The notes under the pieces: generated by a model
What the model was told of the DNA's origin: nothing
Database searches by the model: none
The model's input: only the letters and a program-made list of their open reading frames with translations
Translations under genes and position numbers: made by a program
From: an uncultured Clostridia bacterium
GTDB taxonomy: Bacteria > Bacillota > Clostridia > Oscillospirales > Acutalibacteraceae
NCBI GenBank assembly: GCA_947565265.1
Contig: CANOFK010000020.1
Span: 1 to 10,560 of the forward strand
Direction: 5' to 3'
DNA length: 10,560 nt
Part shown: in pieces, positions 1-5,646 of the stretch
How positions within the stretch are numbered: the first letter of the stretch is position 1
How the letters are laid out: each line of letters opens with the position of its first letter

Positions 1-34
1 CTGGGTTTCTTTCTGGGGGCAGTTGTCGGATTAG
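1..34 (+). CDS. possible 3' end of an upstream gene (partial)
   Basis: The reading frame starting at position 2 encodes WVSFWGQLSD and stops at TAG 32-34, 21 nt before a strong intrinsic terminator at 56. That spacing is typical for the end of a transcribed gene, so these may be the last ten residues of a protein encoded to the left. The other two forward frames run through the terminator hairpin, which makes them less likely. Ten residues are too few to name a family, so the call rests only on position relative to the terminator. Confidence 0.25.
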   Translation, partial: WVSFWGQLSD

Positions 35-55
35 TCAATGCTCATCACTCCCATT

Positions 56-88
56 GGCTTTCCCTGCAAAGGGAAAGCCATTTTTATT
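56..88 (+). terminator. rho-independent terminator of the upstream gene
   Basis: GGCTTTCCCT (56-65) pairs perfectly with AGGGAAAGCC (70-79) around a GCAA tetraloop of the GNRA type. The 10-bp stem is followed by ATTTTTATT. On the + strand this is a textbook intrinsic terminator. The opposite strand has no T-run after the stem, so it acts in one direction. It should insulate the tautomerase and purine genes from transcription entering from the left. Confidence 0.9.
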
Positions 89-90
89 GC

Positions 91-106
91 GGGGGGTATA
101 CCCCCC
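91..106. promoter_or_regulatory. perfect 16-bp palindrome, possible regulator site
   Basis: GGGGGGTATACCCCCC is a perfect palindrome placed between the upstream terminator and an A6 run (107-112). It is not a terminator on either strand, because no T-run follows the stem in either direction. G-run/C-run palindromes with an AT centre resemble operators of some metal- or aldehyde-sensing repressors (CsoR/RcnR/FrmR family). However, the arrangement G6-TATA-C6 is not a canonical site of that family, and no such regulator is encoded in the window. Function is unknown. Confidence 0.4.
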
Positions 107-142
107 AAAAAACGTGCCACGGTCCCGAAAATAAACTTGGCG

Positions 143-216
143 CTCCCTCCTAACCTTTTGGTGAATATAACGGCGGTTCCCGGCTCGGCCGGCCCCGCCA
201 GGGAGAAAACCTCTCC
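143..216. other. foldable intergenic block (possible structured RNA or DNA element)
   Basis: CTCCCT (143-148) can pair with AGGGAG (200-205), enclosing two hairpins. The first is small: ACC/GGT at 153-162 with a TTTT loop. The second is strong: GGCGG (172-176) with CCGCC (195-199), continuing as CCGGC (180-184) with GCCGG (188-192) around a 3-nt loop. A further GGAGA/TCTCC hairpin lies at 202-216 and would compete with the closing stem. The layout is like a three-way junction. No known riboswitch or RNA family was recognised. The fold is drawn by eye and the transcribed strand is unknown. Confidence 0.3.
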
Positions 217-222
217 GCATTC

Positions 223-273
223 GGCTATATAACGATTTTGCCTGGTTACATAGCCATCTCACATGGCTATAAT
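223..273 (+). promoter_or_regulatory. putative promoter with overlapping inverted repeats
   Basis: A perfect TATAAT lies at 268-273, with a poor -35 candidate TTACAT at 246-251 (16-bp spacer). The region holds three related half-sites: GGCTAT (223-228), ATAGCC (250-255) and GGCTAT (265-270). ATAGCCAT (250-257) pairs with ATGGCTAT (263-270). Alternatively, GGCTAT and the following bases (223-233) pair with 245-255, giving 11 positions with one mismatch. The two hairpins exclude each other. As DNA this looks like an operator overlapping a promoter. It could drive the tautomerase from about 280 with a long leader. No experimental support is possible here. Confidence 0.35.
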
Positions 274-297
274 ACCATACCGCACACATAAATGCAA
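269..297 (-). promoter_or_regulatory. putative leftward extended -10 promoter
   Basis: Read on the - strand, TTGCAT (297-292) is followed after exactly 17 nt by TATTAT (274-269), with TG plus one base just before it (277-275), an extended -10 arrangement. It faces the rightward TATAAT at 268-273, so the two would overlap. A leftward transcript would start near 262 and run through the foldable block at 143-216. No convincing leftward gene lies downstream of it within the window, so it could make a small RNA or be chance. Confidence 0.3.
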
Positions 298-434
298 GCA
301 AAATAAGAAATTTCTCTAAAAAAATTGTAAACTATGCTGCCCCGGCACCAAAATATACCTGAAATCCCCCGGCGTTACGCAAAATTTTTGCCGCTTCCTC
401 CAGCAGGAAAATCCACAAAATTCCGCCCGGGCGC

Positions 435-463
435 TTGCTATTTCTCCATTTTTAGAGTATACT
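435..463 (+). promoter_or_regulatory. promoter of the tautomerase gene
   Basis: TTGCTA (435-440) and TATACT (458-463) are separated by 17 bp and match the sigma-A consensus at 4/6 and 5/6 positions. Transcription would start near 470, giving a leader of about 40 nt with the GAAAGGA ribosome binding site at 491-497. This is the best-placed promoter for the gene starting at 509. Confidence 0.5.
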
Positions 464-508
464 GGCACTGGAACACCACTCTTGTTTTCTGAAAGGAAGA
501 ATCGGACC

Positions 509-832
509 ATGCCTTTTATTGATGTAAAAGCAAGCTGCCCCATCTCCCCCCAGCAGGAAGAGCGCCTAAAAAGCGGGCTTGGGCAGGCCATCGGGCTCAT
601 CCCCGGCAAAACGGAAGAAAGCCTCATGCTGCGCTTTACCGGCGGGTGCCATATGTGGTTTGCCGGCAGCCAAGAGGGCCCCATCGTAATGGCCGACGTG
701 GCCATTTACGGCAGCACCGGCCCTGAGGATTTCCAGGCATTTGGCGCCCAGGCCGTCAGCCTGCTAAAAGAGGCGCTAAACGCCAAACAGGTGTATCTCA
801 AGCTGGCCCAAACCACAAACTGGGCCTGGTAG
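509..832 (+). CDS. MIF-like tautomerase family protein
   Basis: A 107-residue protein of the tautomerase/macrophage-migration-inhibitory-factor superfamily. It begins MPFID, so removal of Met exposes the N-terminal proline that serves as the catalytic base in this superfamily. PGKTEESLMLRF (residues 32-43) and the following CHMWFAGS stretch fit the beta-strand layout of small bacterial MIF-like proteins. The start at 509 is chosen over an in-frame ATG at 482 because GAAAGGA (491-497) lies just before it and because Pro must be residue 2. The C-terminus stops at NWAW, where relatives I recall continue for a few residues after WGW, so the tail may be slightly short. It is probably a soluble trimer. 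The substrate is unknown; a link to the purine genes is not implied, since a terminator separates them. Confidence 0.85.
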   Translation: MPFIDVKASCPISPQQEERLKSGLGQAIGLIPGKTEESLMLRFTGGCHMWFAGSQEGPIVMADVAIYGSTGPEDFQAFGAQAVSLLKEALNAKQVYLKLAQTTNWAW

Positions 833-867
833 TCTGCCTTTTCCGGTGAGAACGGCAGGCTCTTTTC
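831..867 (+). terminator. rho-independent terminator of the tautomerase gene
   Basis: AGTCTGCC (831-838) pairs with GGCAGGCT (854-861) with one G-T wobble, and the stem continues as TTTTC (839-843) with GAGAA (848-852), with one T-G wobble, around a CGGT loop, with one bulged C. CTTTTC follows. The stem begins inside the TAG stop codon (830-832), a compact arrangement. This makes the tautomerase monocistronic and separates it from purE. Confidence 0.8.
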
Positions 868-874
868 AATATTC

Positions 875-900
875 GTCATAGACTGTGAACGGTTTATGAC
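875..900. promoter_or_regulatory. inverted repeat upstream of purE
   Basis: GTCATAGAC (875-883) and GTTTATGAC (892-900) form a 9-bp inverted repeat (one G-T pair) around an 8-nt centre, directly followed by TATAAC (901-906), a weak -10-like hexamer. It could be an operator or a leader hairpin for the purine operon. It does not match the classical Bacillus PurR box pair, and no purine riboswitch core was recognised. Confidence 0.3.
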
Positions 901-952
901 TATAACAATACCACAACTCACGCCCGGATAACAGTTACAAAATTACTACAAT

Positions 953-1003
953 TTGCCGGAACACCTGTTCTCCCCTACGAATACCTGTGGAAAACTATAT
1001 AAT
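953..1003 (+). promoter_or_regulatory. putative purE operon promoter region
   Basis: TATAAT at 998-1003 is a perfect -10 hexamer 24 nt before the purE start, but no good -35 lies at the right distance. Upstream is the palindrome GAACACCTGTTC (959-970). ACCTGT also occurs twice, at 963-968 and 983-988, 20 bp or about two helical turns apart. A missing -35 with repeated motifs upstream suggests an activator or repressor site. A second, weaker candidate is TTGCCG (953-958) with TACGAA (976-981). Which is used cannot be told from sequence. Confidence 0.4.
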
Positions 1004-1027
1004 ATTATTAGAAAAGGATGTTGATTT

Positions 1028-1525
1028 ATGCCAAACAGGAAAGTCGCCCTGATCATGGGCAGCGACAGCGACCTGCCGGTGGTTGCCCCCGCCAAAAAGC
1101 GCCTGGAAAGCCTGGGCGTCCCGGTAGAGGCCCACGTCATCTCCGCCCACCGCACCCCGGAGGCCGCGGCCGAGTTCTCCCAGAACGCCCGGCAAAACGG
1201 GTTTGGGGCCATCATCGCGGCAGCGGGCAAGGCAGCCCACCTGGCCGGCGCCCTGGCCGCCCACACCACCCTGCCGGTCATCGGCATCCCCGTCAAATCC
1301 TCTACCCTGGACGGGCTGGATGCCTTGCTCTCCACCGTGCAGATGCCCAGCGGCGTGCCCGTGGCCACCGTGGCCATTGACGGCGCGGACAACGCCGCCC
1401 TGCTGGCCGCGCAGATCCTTGCAGTGGAAGACAGCGCGCTGGCCGAACGCCTGCAACAACTGAAAGACGGGATGAAACAGGCCGCCATCGACAAGGACAA
1501 AGCTTTACAGTCAAAGGAATGGTAA
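1028..1525 (+). CDS. purE: N5-carboxyaminoimidazole ribonucleotide mutase (PurE class I)
   Basis: A 165-residue PurE, the usual length for class I. It moves the carboxylate of N5-CAIR to carbon 4, giving CAIR in de novo purine synthesis, and works as a cytosolic octamer with PurK supplying the substrate. GSDSD (residues 11-15) is the phosphate-binding loop. SAHRTP (39-44) contains His41, matching the catalytic histidine of the family. GKAAHLAG (67-74) and VQMPSGVPVATVAI near residues 104-117 complete the class I signature. Class II enzymes, which use CO2 directly, differ in these motifs. GAAAAGGA at 1011-1018 sets the start. It is first in the purine cluster; purK is not in the window. Confidence 0.97.
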   Translation: MPNRKVALIMGSDSDLPVVAPAKKRLESLGVPVEAHVISAHRTPEAAAEFSQNARQNGFGAIIAAAGKAAHLAGALAAHTTLPVIGIPVKSSTLDGLDALLSTVQMPSGVPVATVAIDGADNAALLAAQILAVEDSALAERLQQLKDGMKQAAIDKDKALQSKEW

Positions 1526-1545
1526 GGGCCCACCCAGGCTGGCCC
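1526..1545. other. weak stem-loop between purE and the aminopeptidase gene
   Basis: GGGCC (1526-1530) and GGCCC (1541-1545) can pair, with an inner CC/GG pair. It sits one base after the purE stop in a 43-nt gap. There is no T-run, so it is not a terminator; it might affect mRNA stability or simply be chance in GC-rich DNA. Confidence 0.25.
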
Positions 1546-1568
1546 TACGGAAAGGATGGAACATCACC

Positions 1569-2798
1569 ATGAAAAAGACTATTATGAGGAAGTACGCCCG
1601 GCTGGCAGTACAAAAGGGTGTAAACCTGCACAAGGGGCAGGGGGCTGTTATCCATGCCAGCGTCAGCGAGCATACCTTTGCCGAAATGGTGGCCGAGGAG
1701 GCTTACCGGGCCGGTGCCAAATGGGTGCGCATCGAGTGGAACGACCAGGCCCTTACCCGGCTGCATTACCGCCACGCCAGCGCCGCCTGGCTTGGCAAGG
1801 TGGAGGACTGGGAGGCGGAAAAGGCCCGGCTCAACGTCCGGGAACTGCCCTGTATGATCTCCATCGCCTCCGCGGACCCGGACGGCATGAAGGGCATCAA
1901 CCCGGCCAAGCTGCAAAAAAGCATCATTGCCCGCAGCCGGGTGCTCAAGCCCATCAGCGACGAGATGGAGAACAAGTACCAGTGGACGGTCGTGGCCGTG
2001 CCCTCCAAAGCCTGGGCCAAAAAGGTTTTCCCCGGCGAGCGCACCAGCGCCGCGGTAGAAAAGCTTTGGCAGGCCATCTTGCAGGCCGTGCGTGTAACCG
2101 AGGACAACGACCCCGCCGCCGAGTGGGACCGGCACAACGAAACCCTGCGGGGCAAGTGTGAAAAGCTGAACGCCCTGGATCTGGACTACCTGCACTACCG
2201 GTCCCCAGGCGGCACAGACTTCAAGTGCTGGCTCATCCCCGGCGGCAAGTGGCACGGTGGCTGCGACACCCTGCCCAACGGCAAGGTCTATAACCCCAAT
2301 ATGCCCAGCGAGGAGGTATTCACCTCCCCCCTGCGGGGCAAGTGCGAGGGTACGGTGGTTTCCACCCTGCCCCTCTCCTACCAGGGCACGGTCATCCCCC
2401 GGTTTTCCATGGATTTCAAAGACGGCCGGGCCGTGGCCGTCCACGCCGAAGAGCACCAGGAACTGCTGGAGAAGATGATCACCATGGACGAAGGCGCCGC
2501 CATGCTGGGCGAGTTGGCCTTGGTGCCGGACGATTCCCCCATCTCCAACGCGGGCATTTTATTCTACAACACCCTCTTTGACGAGAACGCCGCCTGCCAC
2601 ATCGCCATGGGCCGGGGGTTCAACGAAACCATCGCGGGCTTTGCGGATATGAGCCGGGAGGAGCTGCAAAAGGCAGGCATCAATGACTCCCTGATCCATG
2701 TGGACTTCATGATCGGTTGCAAAGAGCTGGACATCACCGGCTATACCCGGGACGGCCGGGAGGTCGCCATTTTCCGCCAGGGGAATTGGGCGATCTGA
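1569..2798 (+). CDS. M29 family metallo-aminopeptidase (AmpS/PepS type)
   Basis: A 409-residue protein, normal length for peptidase family M29 (thermophilic aminopeptidases AmpS, AmpT and APII; PepS of lactic acid bacteria). These cytosolic enzymes release N-terminal residues using two metal ions, often Co or Zn. Expected ligands are all present and spaced as in the family: Glu249 in MPSEEVFTSP, Glu315 in LGELALVP, His344 in HIAMGRG, and His377 and Asp379 in HVDFMIG. An N-terminal domain of about 230 residues precedes this catalytic part. No signal peptide is seen. The start follows GGAAAGGA at 1549-1556. It lies 43 nt after purE and 55 nt before purM, so it is probably co-transcribed with them. 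It has no known role in purine synthesis; recycling of peptide amino acids such as glycine, glutamine or aspartate is only a guess. Confidence 0.93.
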   Translation: MKKTIMRKYARLAVQKGVNLHKGQGAVIHASVSEHTFAEMVAEEAYRAGAKWVRIEWNDQALTRLHYRHASAAWLGKVEDWEAEKARLNVRELPCMISIASADPDGMKGINPAKLQKSIIARSRVLKPISDEMENKYQWTVVAVPSKAWAKKVFPGERTSAAVEKLWQAILQAVRVTEDNDPAAEWDRHNETLRGKCEKLNALDLDYLHYRSPGGTDFKCWLIPGGKWHGGCDTLPNGKVYNPNMPSEEVFTSPLRGKCEGTVVSTLPLSYQGTVIPRFSMDFKDGRAVAVHAEEHQELLEKMITMDEGAAMLGELALVPDDSPISNAGILFYNTLFDENAACHIAMGRGFNETIAGFADMSREELQKAGINDSLIHVDFMIGCKELDITGYTRDGREVAIFRQGNWAI

Positions 2799-2853
2799 AA
2801 GCCCCCCGCCCCCCGTTCACACTTTTTAGACCGTTAGGAAGGAGTTTCCCTTT

Positions 2854-4017
2854 ATGCATACTGACCAGAACAGCCTCTCCCCCCAGGAGGGGCAGCCCCT
2901 AAAAAGTTTCAGCGACAGCTACAAAGCCGCCGGTGTGGATGTAACCGCGGGCTATGAATCGGTGGAGTTGATGAAAAAGCACGTGGCCCGCACCATGATC
3001 CCCGGCGTGGTTTCCGGTATCGGCGGGTTCGGGGGCCTCTTTGCCCCGGACCTCTCCGGCATGAAAGAACCCCTGCTGGTTTCCGGCACCGACGGCGTGG
3101 GCACCAAGCTGAAGATCGCCATGTTGCTGGACAAGCATGACACCATCGGCATTGACGCGGTGGCCATGTGCGTCAACGATGTTATCTGCTGCGGGGCCAG
3201 GCCCCTGTTCTTCCTGGACTACATTGCCTGCGGCAAAAACTACCCGGAGAAGATCGCCTCCATCGTGGCCGGCGTGGCCGAGGGCTGCGTCCAGGCCGGC
3301 TGCGCCTTAATCGGCGGCGAAACCGCCGAACATCCAGGCATGATGCCCGCCGGCGACTACGACCTGGCCGGCTTTACCGTAGGCGTGGTAGACCGGGAAA
3401 AAGCCATTGACGGCAGCCGCCTGGCCCCCGGCGACGTGCTGTTGGGGGTCAAGTCCTCCGGCGTGCACTCCAACGGGTTCTCCCTGGTGCGCAAGGTCTT
3501 TGGCATCGGCAAAATGGAGGGCGCCGGGGAAGACTCCCTGGTAGGCGCGGCCATGGGCCTGGCCGTGTCCGTGGCCAAAATGATCCAAAACGACCGGGAG
3601 ATCGTAAACCGCCACTATGACGAACTGGGCTGCACTTTGGGCGAGGCCCTGCTCACCCCCACCCGCATCTATGTCAAGGCCGTGCTGGCAGCCATCGGGG
3701 CCGCGGATGTAAAAGCCATCAGCCACATCACCGGCGGCGGGTTTTACGAGAACATCCCCCGTATGCTCACCCCCGGCCTCACCGCCAAAATCGAGAAAGC
3801 CGCCGTCCCCGTGCTGCCGGTTTTCCAGCTCATCCAGAAAACCGGCCATATCCCGGAGCGGGATATGTTCAACACCTTTAACATGGGCGTGGGCCTGTGC
3901 ATGGCCGTTTCCAAAGAAACCGCCGGCGCCGCCCTCCTCGCCCTGCAAGCCGCGGGCGAAGAGGCTTTTGTGCTGGGCGAGGTCGTCCCCGGTGAGGAGG
4001 GCGTGGTCCTATGGTAA
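2854..4017 (+). CDS. purM: phosphoribosylformylglycinamidine cyclo-ligase (AIR synthetase)
   Basis: A 387-residue PurM, which uses ATP to close FGAM into AIR. Visible family motifs in order are [11 protein letters not shown] (20-30), [11 protein letters not shown] (78-88, ATP and metal binding), [10 protein letters not shown] (101-110), [11 protein letters not shown] (154-164), [14 protein letters not shown] (201-214), [13 protein letters not shown] (291-303) and [12 protein letters not shown] (339-350). Typical bacterial PurM is about 340-350 residues. The extra length comes from about 19 residues before the conserved SDSYKAAG start and from a longer segment around 219-259. The ATG at 2854 is supported by GGAAGGAG at 2836-2843, so the N-terminal extension is probably translated. 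The last 7 nt overlap purN, implying translational coupling. Confidence 0.97.
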   Translation: MHTDQNSLSPQEGQPLKSFSDSYKAAGVDVTAGYESVELMKKHVARTMIPGVVSGIGGFGGLFAPDLSGMKEPLLVSGTDGVGTKLKIAMLLDKHDTIGIDAVAMCVNDVICCGARPLFFLDYIACGKNYPEKIASIVAGVAEGCVQAGCALIGGETAEHPGMMPAGDYDLAGFTVGVVDREKAIDGSRLAPGDVLLGVKSSGVHSNGFSLVRKVFGIGKMEGAGEDSLVGAAMGLAVSVAKMIQNDREIVNRHYDELGCTLGEALLTPTRIYVKAVLAAIGAADVKAISHITGGGFYENIPRMLTPGLTAKIEKAAVPVLPVFQLIQKTGHIPERDMFNTFNMGVGLCMAVSKETAGAALLALQAAGEEAFVLGEVVPGEEGVVLW

Positions 4018-4649
4018 AAATCGGCGTGCTTGTTTCCGGCGGGGGTACCAACCTCCAGCAGCTTATTGACGCCCAGCAGGCCGGCCGGCTGGGCGGCGGG
4101 GAGATCGTCACGGTCATCTCCAGCAAGCCCGGCGTCTACGCCCTGGAACGGGCCCAAAAAGCCGGCGTCGAGGCCCTCACCCTCAGCCGGAAGGACTACC
4201 CGGACGTAGAAACCTACAGCCAGGCCCTTATCGCCGCCCTGCAAGCGCGGGGGGTCGGGCTGGTGGTGCTTTCCGGGTTCCTCACCATCACCAGCGACAG
4301 CTTTGTCCGGGCCTTCCCCAACCGGGTGATGAACGTGCACCCGGCCCTGCTGCCGGCCTTTGGGGGCAAGGGCTTTTACGGCCTGCACGTCCATGAGGCC
4401 GTCCTCCGCCGGGGCTGCAAGCTGACCGGCGCCACGGTACATTTTGCCAATGAGGTATGCGACGGCGGGCCCATCATCCTGCAAAAAGCGGTAGAGGTCC
4501 AGGCGGGCGACACCCCCGAAACCCTGCAGCAGCGGGTGATGGAGCAGGCTGAATGGCAACTGCTGCCAGAGGCCGTGTCCCTGTTCTGCCAGGGTCGGCT
4601 TCGGGTGGAGGAAGGCCTCGTGCACATCGCCCCACCGGCAGGAGGATAA
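4011..4649 (+). CDS. purN: phosphoribosylglycinamide formyltransferase (GAR transformylase)
   Basis: A 212-residue PurN, which transfers a formyl group from 10-formyl-tetrahydrofolate to GAR. SGGGTN (9-14) forms the phosphate loop. Asn108 and His110 in [11 protein letters not shown] match the catalytic Asn and His of E. coli PurN (106 and 108), and Asp151 in VCDGGPIIL matches catalytic Asp144. Length is normal. The start overlaps the end of purM (ATGGTAA), with GGTGAGGAGG just upstream inside purM, a tightly coupled pair as in many bacteria. The C-terminus encodes GGAGGA (4641-4646), which doubles as a ribosome binding site for the micro-ORF that follows. The folate-dependent PurN route, not formate-dependent PurT, is therefore used here. 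Confidence 0.96.
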   Translation: MVKIGVLVSGGGTNLQQLIDAQQAGRLGGGEIVTVISSKPGVYALERAQKAGVEALTLSRKDYPDVETYSQALIAALQARGVGLVVLSGFLTITSDSFVRAFPNRVMNVHPALLPAFGGKGFYGLHVHEAVLRRGCKLTGATVHFANEVCDGGPIILQKAVEVQAGDTPETLQQRVMEQAEWQLLPEAVSLFCQGRLRVEEGLVHIAPPAGG

Positions 4650-4652
4650 CCC

Positions 4653-4721
4653 ATGAAAACCAAAGACGCCGCCATAGGGCGGTTCCGCCTGGATGCCCCC
4701 ATCCAAAGGCCCCTATCATGA
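4653..4721 (+). CDS. possible 22-residue micro-ORF between purN and the IMP cyclohydrolase gene
   Basis: An ATG at 4653 lies 6 nt after a perfect GGAGGA (4641-4646), one of the best ribosome binding sites in the window. It opens a 22-codon frame beginning MKTKDAAIGRF and ending QRPLS, with stop TGA 4719-4721. Codon use resembles the neighbouring genes. It is in the same frame as purN, one codon after the purN stop, so it could be a former C-terminal extension of PurN, a leader peptide, or a remnant. Its stop overlaps an in-frame upstream ATG of the next gene (ATGA at 4718-4721), which could couple translation. I do not recognise the peptide. Confidence 0.35.
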   Translation: MKTKDAAIGRFRLDAPIQRPLS

Positions 4722-4735
4722 AAGGAGTTGCCAGC

Positions 4736-5461
4736 ATGAAAGCCATCAGCATTTTTGAGGATTTGAAAGGGAACAGCTACCCCGGCCGGGGCATTGTCAT
4801 CGGCCTGGGCGAGGACGGCAAAACCGCCGTTACCGCCTATTTTATCATGGGGCGCAGCGTCAACAGCCGCAACCGGGTATTTGTGGCCGAAGGGGACAAT
4901 ATGCGCACCCAGGCCCATGACCCCGCCCTGCTCACCGACCCCTCCCTGGTCATCTACTACCCGGTACGCCACTTCCCCGGCGGGATGATCGTCACCAACG
5001 GCGACCAGACCGACACCATCGCCGAATACATCGCCGCCCACCCGGATTGCCCCCTGTCCGGGGCCTTTATGCAGGCCCTGCTTACCCGCACCTTCGAGCC
5101 CGACCCGCCCCTGTATACCCCCCGCGTTTCCGGCGTTATAGACTTGAAAAACGGCGGAGCCTACTGGCTCTCCATCCTAAAGTCCACCGCCGGCGACCCC
5201 GCCGCGGCCCAGCGGCAGTTCTTCAGCTACCAGCCCCTGCCGGGCCTTGGGCACTTCATCCACACCTACCGGTGCGACGGCGACCCCGTGCCCTCCTTCC
5301 AAGGCGAGCCCAAGCCCGTGGCCATCACCGGCGATATCGGCAGCTTTACCACCGCCCTCTGGGACAGCCTGAACCCCGACAACAAAGTGTCCCTCTTCGT
5401 GCGCTATATCGACCTGGCCTCCGGCCAAAGCGATACCCGCATCGTCAACAAGAACCAGTAA
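4736..5461 (+). CDS. purO: PurO-type IMP cyclohydrolase
   Basis: A 241-residue protein related to archaeal PurO, which closes FAICAR to IMP, the final step of de novo purine synthesis. Family stretches seen in order are SYPGRGIVIG (14-23), an AYFIMGRSVNSRNR segment (34-47), DPSLVIYYPV (68-77), VTNGDQTDTIAEYI (86-99) and YTPRVSGVI (127-135). Archaeal PurO is about 200 residues, so this one carries a longer C-terminal part. The start at 4736 is preceded by AAAGGAG (4721-4727); an in-frame ATG at 4718 would add MKGVAS but overlaps that ribosome binding site. It replaces the N-terminal cyclohydrolase domain of bacterial PurH, which is absent from the neighbouring formyltransferase. Symbol and activity are by family similarity. 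Confidence 0.88.
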   Translation: MKAISIFEDLKGNSYPGRGIVIGLGEDGKTAVTAYFIMGRSVNSRNRVFVAEGDNMRTQAHDPALLTDPSLVIYYPVRHFPGGMIVTNGDQTDTIAEYIAAHPDCPLSGAFMQALLTRTFEPDPPLYTPRVSGVIDLKNGGAYWLSILKSTAGDPAAAQRQFFSYQPLPGLGHFIHTYRCDGDPVPSFQGEPKPVAITGDIGSFTTALWDSLNPDNKVSLFVRYIDLASGQSDTRIVNKNQ

Positions 5462-5489
5462 GCCGGCCTTTTCGGCCTTCCCGGTCGTC

Positions 5490-5537
5490 CCGCCGCTGTG
5501 GGGCCTCCGGCGGCCGGGGCTTTGCCCCGGACCCCAC
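5490..5537. repeat. composite GC-rich palindrome (REP-like element, left part)
   Basis: Nested inverted repeats fill this intergenic stretch. CCGCCG (5490-5495) can pair with CGGCGG (5508-5513). GTGGGG (5498-5503) can pair with CCCCAC (5532-5537). CCGGGGC (5514-5520) pairs perfectly with GCCCCGG (5524-5530) around a TTT loop. The 13-nt segment GCCTCCGGCGGCC (5503-5515) recurs in every unit of the tandem repeat at the right end of the window (first at 10433-10445). Such multi-stem GC-rich cassettes are often dispersed intergenic repeats; copy number in this genome is unknown. Confidence 0.5.
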
Positions 5538-5568
5538 TTAAGAAACTTTCTGTAGAAAGTTTCTTAAG
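5537..5568. repeat. perfect 14-bp hairpin between the IMP cyclohydrolase and AICAR formyltransferase genes
   Basis: CTTAAGAAACTTTC (5537-5550) pairs without mismatch with GAAAGTTTCTTAAG (5555-5568) around a TGTA loop. No T-run follows immediately (GATCTTCAAAGAC comes next), so classical intrinsic termination is unlikely, although very T-rich RNA starts about 75 nt later. A stem this long could block exonucleases, pause polymerase, or be the second half of a dispersed repeat cassette with the GC-rich palindromes just upstream. Confidence 0.65.
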
Positions 5569-5646
5569 GATCTTCAAAGACTTTTACAGGGGCCGGGCAA
5601 ATGTTTTCTCCCGTTTTAGCCCGGTTTATCCCCGTTTTCGCTTGGA

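Noticed and set aside
38..232. A 64-codon + strand frame beginning before the terminator hairpin
   Set aside because: No ribosome binding site, it passes through a strong terminator, and no protein family is recognisable.
35..301. An 88-codon - strand frame in the left intergenic region
   Set aside because: It starts with TTG without a ribosome binding site, its start lies upstream of the predicted leftward transcription start, and its end runs through the terminator and the G6-TATA-C6 palindrome, so non-coding structure explains it better.
868..1027. Purine-type, ZTP or PRPP riboswitch, 6S RNA, or Bacillus-type PurR box pair before purE
   Set aside because: None of the conserved cores I know is visible; ATTTGCCGGAAC has an extra base relative to a PurBox and lacks an inverted partner at the expected distance.
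1545..2456. A 303-codon - strand frame opposite the aminopeptidase gene
   Set aside because: Shadow of a gene whose catalytic residues are intact on the + strand; composition is low-complexity and no family is recognisable.
3744..4706. A 320-codon - strand frame opposite purM and purN
   Set aside because: Antisense shadow spanning two real genes; no start signal or motif.
4553..4735. Upstream extension of the PurO-like frame into purN
   Set aside because: It overlaps the purN 3' end in another frame and adds Arg/Gly/Pro-rich residues foreign to the family; AAAGGAG at 4721 supports the 4736 start.
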